64,000 bases of DNA from Mesorhizobium sp. M4B.F.Ca.ET.203.01.1.1. Lineage in GTDB: Bacteria > Pseudomonadota > Alphaproteobacteria > Rhizobiales > Rhizobiaceae. The stretch spans positions 1 to 64,000 of the forward strand of contig NZ_SRUO01000004.1 in the NCBI RefSeq assembly GCF_004791025.1. Direction: 5' to 3'. How positions within the stretch are numbered: the stretch's first letter is position 1; every line of letters begins with the position of its first letter. The notes beneath the pieces were generated by a model. That model did not search any database and was not told the origin of the DNA. It was given only the letters and a program-made list of their open reading frames with translations. Below, in pieces: positions 9,568 to 17,886 of the stretch. A program made the translations under genes and the position numbers.

Positions 9568-10580
9568 TCACATGTCCGCCGAAAACTGCACTTTCATCGT
9601 CGCCGGATCGCCGCCGCTCTTGGCGAAGAAGGGCAAAAGCTCGGCAAGCGGCAATCGGTGGCTGACCAGCCGCGCCATGGTGCCGTCGTCGCGCTTGAGG
9701 ATGTCGAGCGCCTGCGGAATGTTGCGGTTCAGCGAATGCGAGCCGGCCAGCCTGATCTGGCGGCGGAAGATCTCGAAAGGCGCGACCGAGATCCTGGCGT
9801 CGGGCGCGCAGACGCCGAAGACGAGCGCCGTGCCGCCATCGGCTGTGAAGCCGACCATGCCTTCGACCACGCCGGCGACGCCGGTGGCGTCGGCGACGAA
9901 GTCGAAGCCTTTCGCCCTTGCCGCCAGCGCCTGCGATCCGGACACCAGCGGCTCCAGCCCGAGCGCCTCGGCGAAGGCAAGCCGGGGCTCGCTGATGTCG
10001 GCGACCGCGACGCTCACCACCCCCCTCGCCTTCAGCGACAGCGCCAGCAGCAGGCCGATCGGGCCGGCGCCGAAGACCAGCGCGGTGCCGGGCACGCGCG
10101 CGCCTGGCTCGATGCCGGCGGCGCCGAGACCGTTCAGCACGCAGGCGAGCGGCTCGGCCAGCGCGGCGGTGGCGAAGCCGAGATCGCCGATGTCATGCAG
10201 GTGACCGACGGCGACGAGGCTGAATTCGGCGAAGCCGCCGTTGGCGGTCACGCCGTAGGCTTTCAGCGAGGTGCACAGATTGGTGAGTCCCTTCCGGCAG
10301 GCAGCGCAGTGGCCACAGGGAATGTTGGGATCGACGGCGACGCGGTCGCCAGGCTTCACGGAGGTGACGTCGGCGGCGACCGCCTCGACGGTTCCGGCAT
10401 ATTCATGGCCGGGAACCAGCGGGAACGCGCCTTCGCCGTAGCGGCCGTGCAGACCTCGATGTCGGTGTGGCAAAGCCCGGCGGCGCGGACCCTGACCAGA
10501 GCATGTCCCGGCGCGATCTCCGGCATGTCCAGCTCCGCCATGCCGGCGACGCCTGCGGCGGCAAATCGGATGGCTTTCAT
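9568..10580 (-). pseudogene. Zinc-dependent medium-chain alcohol dehydrogenase, broken by a -1 frameshift
   Basis: Codons 1-43 from the ATG at 10580 encode an alcohol dehydrogenase N-terminus (VRVRAAGLCHTDIEV). The homology then continues one base out of phase, from LHGRYGEGAFPLVPGHEYAG to the stop at 9568. The break falls at about 10452, where one base is missing (GAGGTCTGCACGG). Both zinc sites are otherwise visible: Cys-His at CHTD, GHEYAG, and the structural CGHCAACRKGLTNLC. The NAD-binding GAGPIG is also present. It would be about 338 residues, of the sorbitol/threonine dehydrogenase type. It may be a true pseudogene or a sequencing error. Confidence 0.85.
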
Positions 10581-10604
10581 GTCATTCTCCCAGATGGCAA
10601 CGCC

Positions 10605-11375
10605 TCAGCTCATCCAGTTGCCGCCGTCCACATTGTAGGTCTGGGCGAGGATGTAATCACTGTCGGACGAGGCGAGGAAGACGGCGAGCCCGGCAATGTC
10701 CTCCGGCCGCGCGAAGCGCCCGATCGGCACGGACTTCGCCACTGCCGCTTTCTTCTCGCCCGGCTTCAGGCCCTCCCAGCGGGCGAAGTGGGCGTCGACG
10801 ACGTCCCAATGCTCGCCGTCGACGACACCGGGCGCGATCGCGTTGACGTTGATGCCGTGCTTGACCAGCGCCAGTGCCGCCGACTGCGTGGCCGAGATGA
10901 TCGCCGCCTTGGAGGCGCAGTAGAGCGTCACCAGCGCCTCGCCGCGGCGACCGGCCTGGCTCGCCATGTTGATGATCTTGCCGCCACGGCCGCGCGCTAT
11001 CATCAGATTGGCGACGGCCTTCATCATGAACAGCGGCCCCTTGAGGTTGATGCCGAAGACCTTCTCGTAGCTCGCCTCGGTAATGTCGGTGATCGGCGCC
11101 ATGTCAAAGATGGCGGCGTTGTTGACGAGGATGTCGATGCCGCCGAACTCGCGGTCGACCTCGGCGGCAACGCTCTCGATCGCGGCGAGATCGGTTACGT
11201 CGAGCTTCTTCGCGCTGGCCGCCGGACCGATCGCGGCGGCGGCAGCGGTCGCACGTCCGATATCGATATCGGCGATCACCACCCTGGCACCCTCGCGGGC
11301 GTAGGCTTGCGCAAAGCCAAGGCCGATGCCGCGCGCGCCGCCGGTGATGAGGGCAGTCTTGTTGTTCAGCTTCAT
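10605..11375 (-). CDS. smoS: SmoS-like sorbitol/galactitol dehydrogenase (SDR)
   Basis: 256 residues, classical short-chain dehydrogenase. It has the cofactor motif TGGARGIG (11-18), NNAA (85-88), catalytic Ser139, Tyr152 and Lys156 (YCASK). It closely resembles Rhodobacter SmoS, a polyol dehydrogenase that oxidises D-sorbitol to D-fructose and galactitol to tagatose, including the shared end DYILAQTYNVDGGNWMS. The ATG at 11375 is preferred over a longer reading to 11501 that lacks homology. It lies downstream of the binding-protein gene on the same strand. Confidence 0.88.
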   Translation of the reverse strand: MKLNNKTALITGGARGIGLGFAQAYAREGARVVIADIDIGRATAAAAAIGPAASAKKLDVTDLAAIESVAAEVDREFGGIDILVNNAAIFDMAPITDITEASYEKVFGINLKGPLFMMKAVANLMIARGRGGKIINMASQAGRRGEALVTLYCASKAAIISATQSAALALVKHGINVNAIAPGVVDGEHWDVVDAHFARWEGLKPGEKKAAVAKSVPIGRFARPEDIAGLAVFLASSDSDYILAQTYNVDGGNWMS

Positions 11376-11446
11376 GTCCAACTTTCCAAAATTTCGAAAA
11401 CGATATCCGGGCGGCCCAGAAAGTTGCCTGTCAGCCGGCGCGGAAC

Positions 11447-11554
11447 GCACGGACCCGCTTTGCTCTTGCGGGATCCGTGCATCCTCCGGGCCCGCTTGCA
11501 ACGGGAGGTCTGGGCGGGCCGGATCGCCAGGGGCGGCACGCTTTGCGCCCCTGG
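11447..11554 (-). other. Two intercistronic stem-loops between binding-protein and dehydrogenase genes
   Basis: A perfect 9-bp stem (CCAGGGGCG/CGCCCCTGG, 10-nt loop) lies at 11527-11554, thirteen bases past the binding-protein stop. A 12-bp stem with one bulged base (GCACGGACCCGC) follows at 11447-11480. Neither has a T-run. They are more likely mRNA-stabilising or processing hairpins, of the kind found after highly expressed binding-protein cistrons, than full terminators. Confidence 0.5.
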
Positions 11555-11567
11555 CTAGTTTAGGGCG

Positions 11568-12887
11568 CTATTTGATGTAGCCCGCTTCCGTCATCGTGCG
11601 CTCCACCTCGGCCTGTACGCCATTCAGCGCGTCATCGACCGACTGCTCGCCTGTGACCGCGGCGGCAACCGCCTGGCCGACCTGCGTGCCAATGCCCTGG
11701 AATTCAGGGATGGCGACGAACTGGATGCCGGTATAGGGCACCGGATCCTTGGTCTGCTTGGTCGGATCGGCGGATTCGATCGCCGAAAGCACCGTCGCGG
11801 CGAAGGGCGCCGCCTTCTGGTAATCGGCGCTGGCATAGGTGGACTTGCGCGTTCCCGGCGGCGCCGCCACCCAGCCTTCGGTCTCGCCGACGCGCTGGAC
11901 ATAGGCCTTCGAGGTCGCCCATTTGACAAAGGACTTCGCCGCGTCCGCCTTCTTGGTCGAGGCCGGGATGGCGAGGCTCCAGGCCCAGCCCCAGGCCGAA
12001 CCGTTGGGGGTGACCGCGACCGGCGCCTTGGCGAAGGCGACCTTGTCGGCGACCTTGCTCTGCTTCGGGTCATAGACGCGGCCCGCCGCGGACGTGGCGT
12101 CGATCCACATGGCGCAATGACCGGAGGCGAACAGCGTCTGGTTCTCGTTGAAGCCGTTGGAGCTGATGCCGGGAGGTCCATCCTTCTTCATGGTGTCGAC
12201 ATACCAGCCGATCGCCTTCTTCCACGCGTCGGAATTGATCTGCGGCTTCCAGTCCATGTCGAACCACTGGCCGCCGAAGGTGTTCACCAGCGTGCCGACG
12301 AAGGCCATGTTCTCGCCCCAGCCCGGCTTGCCGCGTAGGCAGAGCCCGTACTGCTCCTTCGACTTGTCGGTGAGCTTGTCGGCAAATTCCGTGATCTGAT
12401 CGTAGGTCGGCTGCTCCGGCATCTTCAGGCCGGCGGCGTCGAACAGGTCCTTGCGGTAGAGCGTGAACGAGCTTTCGGCATAGAACGGCACCGCATAGAG
12501 CTTGCCGTCGACGGTCAGGCCGTTGCGAACCGGCGCGATCAGGTCGTCATAGTCATAGTCGTCGCCGAGATCGTTGAGCGACGTCAGCCAGCCGGCCTTG
12601 CCCCAGATCGGCGTCTCGTAGCCGCCGATGGTGAGCACGTCGAACTGGCCGCCCTTGGTGGCGATGTCGGTGGTGACGCGCTCGCGCAGCACGTTCTCTT
12701 CGAGCGTGACCCAGTTGACCTTGTTGCCGGTCGCCTTCTCCCACTCCGGCGATAGCTTCTGCATGATGATCATGTCGCCATTGTTGACCGTGGCGACGGT
12801 GATTTCCGTGGCGGGCGCGGCGCCTGCCGCCAGCGCCGAGGCTGCGGCCGATACGGCGAGAATCCCGATAAGCTTACGCGTTGGCAT
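11568..12887 (-). CDS. Periplasmic polyol-binding protein of an ABC transporter (SmoE-like)
   Basis: 439 residues. A Sec signal peptide covers about residues 1-26 (KLIGILAVSAAASALAAG, cleavage near AAPA-TE). The mature part is an extracellular solute-binding protein family 1 fold (YAVPFYAESSFTLYRKDLFDAAGL; FASGHCAMWIDATSA). It resembles sorbitol/mannitol-binding proteins. ATG 12887 is set by a strong AGGAGGAG. No permease or ATPase gene accompanies it here, which is unusual. The polyol dehydrogenase follows downstream. Confidence 0.88.
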   Translation of the reverse strand: MPTRKLIGILAVSAAASALAAGAAPATEITVATVNNGDMIIMQKLSPEWEKATGNKVNWVTLEENVLRERVTTDIATKGGQFDVLTIGGYETPIWGKAGWLTSLNDLGDDYDYDDLIAPVRNGLTVDGKLYAVPFYAESSFTLYRKDLFDAAGLKMPEQPTYDQITEFADKLTDKSKEQYGLCLRGKPGWGENMAFVGTLVNTFGGQWFDMDWKPQINSDAWKKAIGWYVDTMKKDGPPGISSNGFNENQTLFASGHCAMWIDATSAAGRVYDPKQSKVADKVAFAKAPVAVTPNGSAWGWAWSLAIPASTKKADAAKSFVKWATSKAYVQRVGETEGWVAAPPGTRKSTYASADYQKAAPFAATVLSAIESADPTKQTKDPVPYTGIQFVAIPEFQGIGTQVGQAVAAAVTGEQSVDDALNGVQAEVERTMTEAGYIK

Positions 12888-12906
12888 TTCGTCTCCTCCT
12901 TTACGA

Positions 12907-12935
12907 ATGCGCATGTGTAAGTGAACATGCGTATA
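12907..12935. promoter_or_regulatory. Candidate operator in binding-protein leader
   Basis: CGCATGT (12910-12916) and ACATGCG (12925-12931) form a perfect inverted repeat with an 8-base spacer. They overlap the motif TGAACATGCGTATA (12922-12935) and the palindrome ATGCGCAT (12907-12914). On the minus strand a possible -35, TTGACT, lies at 12968-12963. A bound repressor would block just upstream of the ribosome-binding site. Probably a site for the LacI protein at 8414-9442. Confidence 0.45.
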
Positions 12936-13066
12936 TATTCTATTGCGCCACAGGAATTTTTGAGTCAAGCCGCTTGCGCGTTGATTTTCGACGCCCCGCC
13001 CTCGCCTGACGGTAAAATTTTCATCGAAATGCGTTACACATAAGGCTTCGCGCGCATTAAAATAAA

Positions 13067-13080
13067 TGAACATGCGTGTA
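13067..13080. promoter_or_regulatory. Second copy of TGAACATGCGTRTA motif
   Basis: TGAACATGCGTGTA differs from the copy at 12922-12935 at one position and is in the same orientation. It sits just before a possible -35 (TTGACT at 13088) of the rightward kinase gene. One motif on each side of the divergent promoter region supports common control of both arms. Confidence 0.4.
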
Positions 13081-13200
13081 GTTTCTGTTGACTTCGCCTT
13101 CGCCGCGATTTACCCCGGCTACAGCCTGGCGCTATCGTGCAGCCGGGGCGCGGCGTGGTCAGCGCCCGGCAAGGCTGAGGGAGAGAAGGAAATTGCAGGA

Positions 13201-14181
13201 ATGAGCCGCCGAAGCGAGATCGCCGCCGAAGCCGCGGGGCCGACAATTGTCGCCGGCGAGATCCTGGTCGAGATCATGGCGACCGAGCAGGGCCTCGGCT
13301 TCCTCGAGCCGCTGGCGCTGATGGGTCCCTATCCGAGCGGCGCGCCGGCTATCTTCATCGACCAGGTGGCGAAGCTCGGCGGCGGCGCCGGCATCGTCGC
13401 CTGCGTCGGCCGCGACGATTTCGGCACCATCAATCTGGAACGGCTGAAGCGTGACGGCGTCGACATTTCGGCCGTGTCGGTCAGCGACCGCTTCCCGACC
13501 GGAAGCGCCTTCGTCCGCTACAGGCCGGACGGCGGCAGGGACTTCGTCTACAACATCGCCGAATCCGCCGCCGGGCAGATCCGCCTCACACCGGAGGCGC
13601 GACGACTGGCGGACGATGCCGGCCATCTGCACGTGATGGGCTCGACGCTGTCGGTAGCGGGGCTGAAGGAGATCGTCGCCTATGCCGCGAAGGCGGTGCG
13701 CGGCCGCGGCGGCTCGACCTCCTTCGACCCGAATGTGCGCAAGGAGCTGATCGACGGGGCCGACGGGGCGCTGCTTTCCGCCCTTGTCGACGACGCCGAT
13801 CTTCTGCTGCCTTCCGGCGACGAGCTGCTTGCCGCGGCCGGCGTCAACGACGAGAAAGAGGCCGTGGCGGCGCTGATCGCCAGAGGCGTCGGCGAGATCG
13901 TGCTGAAGCGCGGCGCCGCCGGCTCAACCCGTTTCGGCGCCGACGGCAGCCGGATCGACTGCGCCGGCTTCCTGGTCGAGGAAGTCGACCCGACCGGGGC
14001 CGGCGACTGTTTCGGCGCCACCTACCTCACCTGCCGGCGCAAGGGGATGGAGCCGGCCAAGGCGCTGTTCTATGCCAATGCCGCGGGCGCCCGCAACGTG
14101 ACGCGGCGCGGGCCGATGGAAGGCCTGGCCGGCTTCGACGTGCTTGACGACTTCATCGCCGGGACGGCGCGAGCGACATGA
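13201..14181 (+). CDS. PfkB-family carbohydrate kinase
   Basis: 326 residues. It has the PfkB N-terminal signature region ([16 protein letters not shown]) and the C-terminal motif [11 protein letters not shown] with the catalytic Asp. It would phosphorylate the keto-sugar produced by the polyol dehydrogenase (fructose or tagatose) in the cytoplasm; the exact substrate is inferred. The frame is open from 13066, but the ATG at 13201 has the ribosome-binding site (AGGAAATTGCAGGA) and begins the homology. Its stop overlaps the next start (ATGA). Confidence 0.85.
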   Translation: MSRRSEIAAEAAGPTIVAGEILVEIMATEQGLGFLEPLALMGPYPSGAPAIFIDQVAKLGGGAGIVACVGRDDFGTINLERLKRDGVDISAVSVSDRFPTGSAFVRYRPDGGRDFVYNIAESAAGQIRLTPEARRLADDAGHLHVMGSTLSVAGLKEIVAYAAKAVRGRGGSTSFDPNVRKELIDGADGALLSALVDDADLLLPSGDELLAAAGVNDEKEAVAALIARGVGEIVLKRGAAGSTRFGADGSRIDCAGFLVEEVDPTGAGDCFGATYLTCRRKGMEPAKALFYANAAGARNVTRRGPMEGLAGFDVLDDFIAGTARAT

Positions 14182-15455
14182 TGACCAATCCGCTGACAGG
14201 CCTCGCCACCGCGCGCCGGGGAGGATCGCCCTACGGCATCACCTCGATCTGCTCGGCGCATCCGCTGGTGATCCAGTCGGCGATCCGGCGCGCCGTCGCC
14301 GACACGGATTCGATGCTGCTGATCGAGGCGACCTGCAACCAGGTCAACCAGTTCGGCGGCTATACCGGGATGACGCCCGACCTGTTCGTCGCCTTCGTCC
14401 AGGAGATCGCCAGCCGCGAGGGGCTCCAGCCCTCGCGCATCATCTTCGGCGGCGACCATCTCGGGCCGAACCCCTGGCGCTCCGAGCCGGCGGCGCAGGC
14501 GATGGCCAAGGCCGAAGCCATGGTCACGGCCTATGTCTGGGCCGGCTTCAGCAAGATCCATCTCGACGCCTCGATGGGCTGCGCCGGCGAGCCCGCCGCC
14601 CTCGACGACGAGACCATCGCGGCGCGGGCTGCCCGGCTCGCCAAGGCAGCAGAGAAGGCTGCTCGGGCCAAGGGCGGCGCGCTGCCGCTCTACATCATCG
14701 GCACCGAGGTTCCCGTCCCCGGCGGCGCCGATCACGCGCTCAGCGACCTGAAGCCAACCGAAGCGGCGGCAGCGCGGCGCACGATCGAAATCCATCGCGA
14801 GATTTTTGCGCGCGAAGGCCTCGGTGAAGCGTTCGGCCGCGTCATCGCTTTGGTCGTGCAGCCGGGCGTCGAGTTCGGCAGCGAGAACGTCATCGCCTAC
14901 AAGCCGGAAGCATCGAAAGCGCTGACCGCACTGCTCGATGAACAGCCGTCGCTCGTCTACGAGGCGCACTCCACCGACTACCAGAGCCGCGCGGCACTGG
15001 CGGCGCTGGTCGCCAACGGCTTTCCGATCCTCAAGGTCGGCCCGGGCCTGACCTTCGCCTTGCGCGAGGCGCTCTACGGGCTCGACCTGATCGCCGCTGA
15101 AATGGTCCCCGGCTATGGCGACCGCTCGCTTGCCCGCACGATGGAGCGGGTGATGCTGGCGGCGCCCGGCCATTGGCGCAGCCATTATCATGGCGGCGAG
15201 ACCAGCCTCTATCTGCAGCGTCACTACAGCTACAGCGATCGCATCCGCTACTATTGGAGCAATCCCGCGGCCAGCGTCGCCGTCGGCCGCCTGCGCGAGG
15301 TGCTTACCGGCGTCGACATCCCAGAAACGCTGATGCGGCAGTTCCTGCCGACGCTGCCGGCGGGCCTGGGGCCGGCGAGCGATCCCGAAGCCATCCTGCT
15401 CGCGGCGGTCGATGCGGTGCTGGCGGATTACGAGGCGGCGTGCCGGGGCGGGTGA
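14178..15455 (+). CDS. GatZ/KbaZ-like D-tagatose-bisphosphate aldolase subunit family protein
   Basis: 425 residues. The hallmarks [33 protein letters not shown] and [11 protein letters not shown] are those of the GatZ/KbaZ family. In enteric bacteria this protein supports the class II aldolase GatY/KbaY, which cleaves tagatose 1,6-bisphosphate. No GatY-type subunit is encoded nearby, so this copy may act with a distant partner or have its own activity. It is translationally coupled to the kinase by a 4-base ATGA overlap. Confidence 0.88.
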   Translation: MMTNPLTGLATARRGGSPYGITSICSAHPLVIQSAIRRAVADTDSMLLIEATCNQVNQFGGYTGMTPDLFVAFVQEIASREGLQPSRIIFGGDHLGPNPWRSEPAAQAMAKAEAMVTAYVWAGFSKIHLDASMGCAGEPAALDDETIAARAARLAKAAEKAARAKGGALPLYIIGTEVPVPGGADHALSDLKPTEAAAARRTIEIHREIFAREGLGEAFGRVIALVVQPGVEFGSENVIAYKPEASKALTALLDEQPSLVYEAHSTDYQSRAALAALVANGFPILKVGPGLTFALREALYGLDLIAAEMVPGYGDRSLARTMERVMLAAPGHWRSHYHGGETSLYLQRHYSYSDRIRYYWSNPAASVAVGRLREVLTGVDIPETLMRQFLPTLPAGLGPASDPEAILLAAVDAVLADYEAACRGG

Positions 15456-15485
15456 GCTAAACCGGAGATGCCGGCGGGACAGCCC

Positions 15486-15728
15486 CTACTCAAACCCCGC
15501 CGCCGGCGCCCGCGGCCCGTCGTCCTCCTCCGGCGGCTCGAGGATCTCGATCAGCCGCGCCACCCGCGCGCCCGGCAAATGGCGACCCTCATTGACCAGC
15601 GCCTCGTCGGCGCCGATCCAGGCGAAGGCCTCGCGCAGTTCTCCAAGGCTGGCGCCGGTCAGCGCGATGTCGGCGAGGACGGCCTCGTCCACCGGACCCA
15701 GCACTGAAATGATGTCGTCGCGTGTCAT
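15486..15728 (-). CDS. Small conserved-looking acidic protein (80 aa)
   Basis: 80 residues, soluble and acidic, starting MTRDDIISVLGPVDEAVLADI and ending in Pro/Glu/Asp-rich sequence. No family recognised. The ATG at 15728 is preferred to a GTG six bases upstream because GGAGG lies five bases before it. It converges on the GatZ-like gene and shows no obvious link to polyol metabolism. Confidence 0.6.
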   Translation of the reverse strand: MTRDDIISVLGPVDEAVLADIALTGASLGELREAFAWIGADEALVNEGRHLPGARVARLIEILEPPEEDDGPRAPAAGFE

Positions 15729-15858
15729 TGTCACCTCCGCGCCGGCCCGGCGCCGAAGGGCCCGGCCCTGGCGACGGAATCTGGGGCGCGAAATCGGATA
15801 GGCAATGGCAGAGCCGGGTTTGGCGCGGATTCGAAACGCGATCCTCGGCGAGCGGGCG

Positions 15859-16488
15859 TCAGGCGCCGGAATGTGGATCGATGCTGTAAGGATGGACGGG
15901 ATAGTCGGGACCGATCGCGTCCCGCACCCGGCCGATCCACGCCGTCACGAACGGATAGTCCGCGAGCTTAAAGCCGCAATCCTCGGCGCGGTGGCTGTAG
16001 GCATAGACGGCGATGTCGGCAATGGTGAGAGTGTCACCGACAAGGAACGCTCCGTCGACGAGGCTGCGCTCCAGCGCCGCCAGCGTACGGGCGCCGGCTT
16101 CGCGCTTGCCCGAAACCATCGCCTGGTTGCGCTCGAGCCGCCCGGTCAGGATCCAGTAGCGCAGCGAGCCAATCACCGGCTCGACATAGTACTGCTCGAA
16201 GAACAGCCATTGCATCACCTTGGCGCGGAGAAGCCGGTCTGCCGGCAGATAGGATGTGCCCTCCGCGACGCAGACGAGGATCGCGTTGGACTCGGCGATC
16301 GCCTGCCCGTTCTCAACGGCGAGCACCGGCACGGCGCCGGCCGGGTTGAGCTTGAGGAAAGCCTCCGTGTGGCTCTCGCCCTCGAAAATCGAGACGACGC
16401 GGGTTTCGTAGGCGATGCCGAGCAAGCCGAGCAGAACCCTCACCTTCCAGCCATTCTGCGACGGCAGATAATCGTAGAGCGTGAGCAT
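15859..16488 (-). CDS. Glutathione S-transferase family protein
   Basis: 209 residues with the thioredoxin-like N-terminal half (LYDYLPSQNGWKVRVLLGLLG; NPAGAVPVLAVENGQAIAESNAI, the glutathione-binding cis-Pro and Glu-Ser). An all-helical C-terminal half follows (FLVGDTLTIADIAVYAYSHRAED, the N-capping motif). A cytoplasmic conjugating or glutathione-dependent enzyme of unknown substrate. ATG 16488 has GAAAGGACC upstream. The following 211-bp gap to the monooxygenase holds only a 37-codon minus-strand frame of doubtful value. Confidence 0.88.
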   Translation of the reverse strand: MLTLYDYLPSQNGWKVRVLLGLLGIAYETRVVSIFEGESHTEAFLKLNPAGAVPVLAVENGQAIAESNAILVCVAEGTSYLPADRLLRAKVMQWLFFEQYYVEPVIGSLRYWILTGRLERNQAMVSGKREAGARTLAALERSLVDGAFLVGDTLTIADIAVYAYSHRAEDCGFKLADYPFVTAWIGRVRDAIGPDYPVHPYSIDPHSGA

Positions 16489-16699
16489 GGTGGTCCTTTC
16501 GTGCAATCGGGACCGGCTTCGCATAGCGCAGGGGTATGGTCCACCCGATCTATGCTAGGCCCCGAAGCGGCTCTGAACGGCCGCCGGCGATGTCTACGTG
16601 CGGACCGAAGAACTCAAAGAGCTCCTGCATCTGAGGCAGCATGTCCCATCCTCTGGTCGGCATGAGTGTCGTTTGTCCCCTCGTCGTCGGAAGCCGCCC

Positions 16700-17800
16700 T
16701 CATCCCCGCTTCTCGATATCGGCGGCCACGGCCATAGCTTCCAGGCCGATTTCGCGCAGCAGGCCGGTGACGGGATTGTGGAAGCCGACGAGGTAGAGGC
16801 CGAGTTCCGAGGAGCGGGCATTGACGCCGCTCTTCTGCGGCCTGAGCTCCGCCGGCAGGAAGTTGTCGTAGGCCGGGCGGTAGCCGGTGGCGAGGATGAC
16901 GGCGTCGAATTCCTCCTGCCCGCCGTCGACGAAGGTGGCGCCGCGCTCGCCGAAGTGCTTGACGTCGGGTGCCACCTTGATCCGGCCGGCCTTGATCGCC
17001 GCCACGGTGCCGACATCGATGACCGGAATGCGGCCGGCGTCGATCTGCTTCAGGATGCCTTCCTTCGGCCTGACGATGCCGTATTTCTCGAGCTTGCCCA
17101 GCGCCAGGTCGAGGATGATTGGGAACATGCGGTCGTTGAGGCCCTGCGGCATCGGCCGGGTGGCGATGCCCACCATCTGGATCGGCACGCCGAACAGCTG
17201 GCGCGGCACGATGTGCACGCCCTTGCGCACCGAGAGCGTCGGGTGGGCGCCACTCTCGGCAAGGTCGAGCGCGATCTCGGCGCCGGTGTTGCCCATGCCG
17301 ATGACCAGCACCGTCCTGCCGAAAAAAGGGGCCGCCTCGGTATAGTCGGCGCTGTGCAGCACCTTGCCCTTGAAGGTCTCGATCCCGGGAAAGCTGGGGA
17401 CGATGGGCTCGGCATTGTTGCCGCTGGCGACGACGACATGGCGCGCCGTCAGCGCGTCGGATCCCGTCTCGACGCGGAAACCGTCCTTGTCGCGGCGGAT
17501 GCTGTCGACCGTCACGCCGAAGCGCGGCCTGAGCTCGAAACGTTCGGCATAGGCGTCGAGATAGGCCACCACCTTCTCGCGCGGCACATAGCGCGGATGG
17601 TCGCTGGGGAACGGCACGAAGGGCAGCGAGGAGAAGGACTTCACCGTATGCAGATGCAGCCGCCGGTAGTGCCGCCGCCAGGCCGGCGCCACCTCCGAGG
17701 CCTTTTCAAGCATAAGGAAATCCACCCCCGCCCGGCGCAGGCAAGCGCCGACGGCAAGCCCGGCCGGCCCGGCGCCGACGATCACGACATTGGTATCCAA
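16700..17800 (-). CDS. Flavin-containing monooxygenase (YUCCA-like)
   Basis: 366 residues. The FAD-binding GAGPAG is at 9-14 and the NADPH-binding GMGNTG at 168-173. Between them is the class B monooxygenase fingerprint FxGxxxHxxxY (Phe143, Gly145, His149, Tyr153), followed by ATGYRP near residue 330. Sequence around GNTGAEIALDLAESGA is reminiscent of plant YUCCA indole-3-pyruvate monooxygenases and of many bacterial FMOs. It may oxygenate an amine, sulfide or 2-oxo acid. A role in auxin synthesis would be speculation. Confidence 0.85.
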   Translation of the reverse strand: MDTNVVIVGAGPAGLAVGACLRRAGVDFLMLEKASEVAPAWRRHYRRLHLHTVKSFSSLPFVPFPSDHPRYVPREKVVAYLDAYAERFELRPRFGVTVDSIRRDKDGFRVETGSDALTARHVVVASGNNAEPIVPSFPGIETFKGKVLHSADYTEAAPFFGRTVLVIGMGNTGAEIALDLAESGAHPTLSVRKGVHIVPRQLFGVPIQMVGIATRPMPQGLNDRMFPIILDLALGKLEKYGIVRPKEGILKQIDAGRIPVIDVGTVAAIKAGRIKVAPDVKHFGERGATFVDGGQEEFDAVILATGYRPAYDNFLPAELRPQKSGVNARSSELGLYLVGFHNPVTGLLREIGLEAMAVAADIEKRG

Positions 17801-17886
17801 GCGGTTTCCTCCCCTCCCAGGTCATGGCAGGCTATGCCGGGAGGTGCAGGCTGGACAAGTGGGGTGCGGCGCTTCCCTTCTCCCCC

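Noticed and set aside
16550..16663. 37-residue minus-strand frame (MPTRGWDMLPQMQELFEFFGP...)
   Set aside because: Looks protein-like but has no ribosome-binding site and no known family; may be a remnant. Not enough to call a gene.
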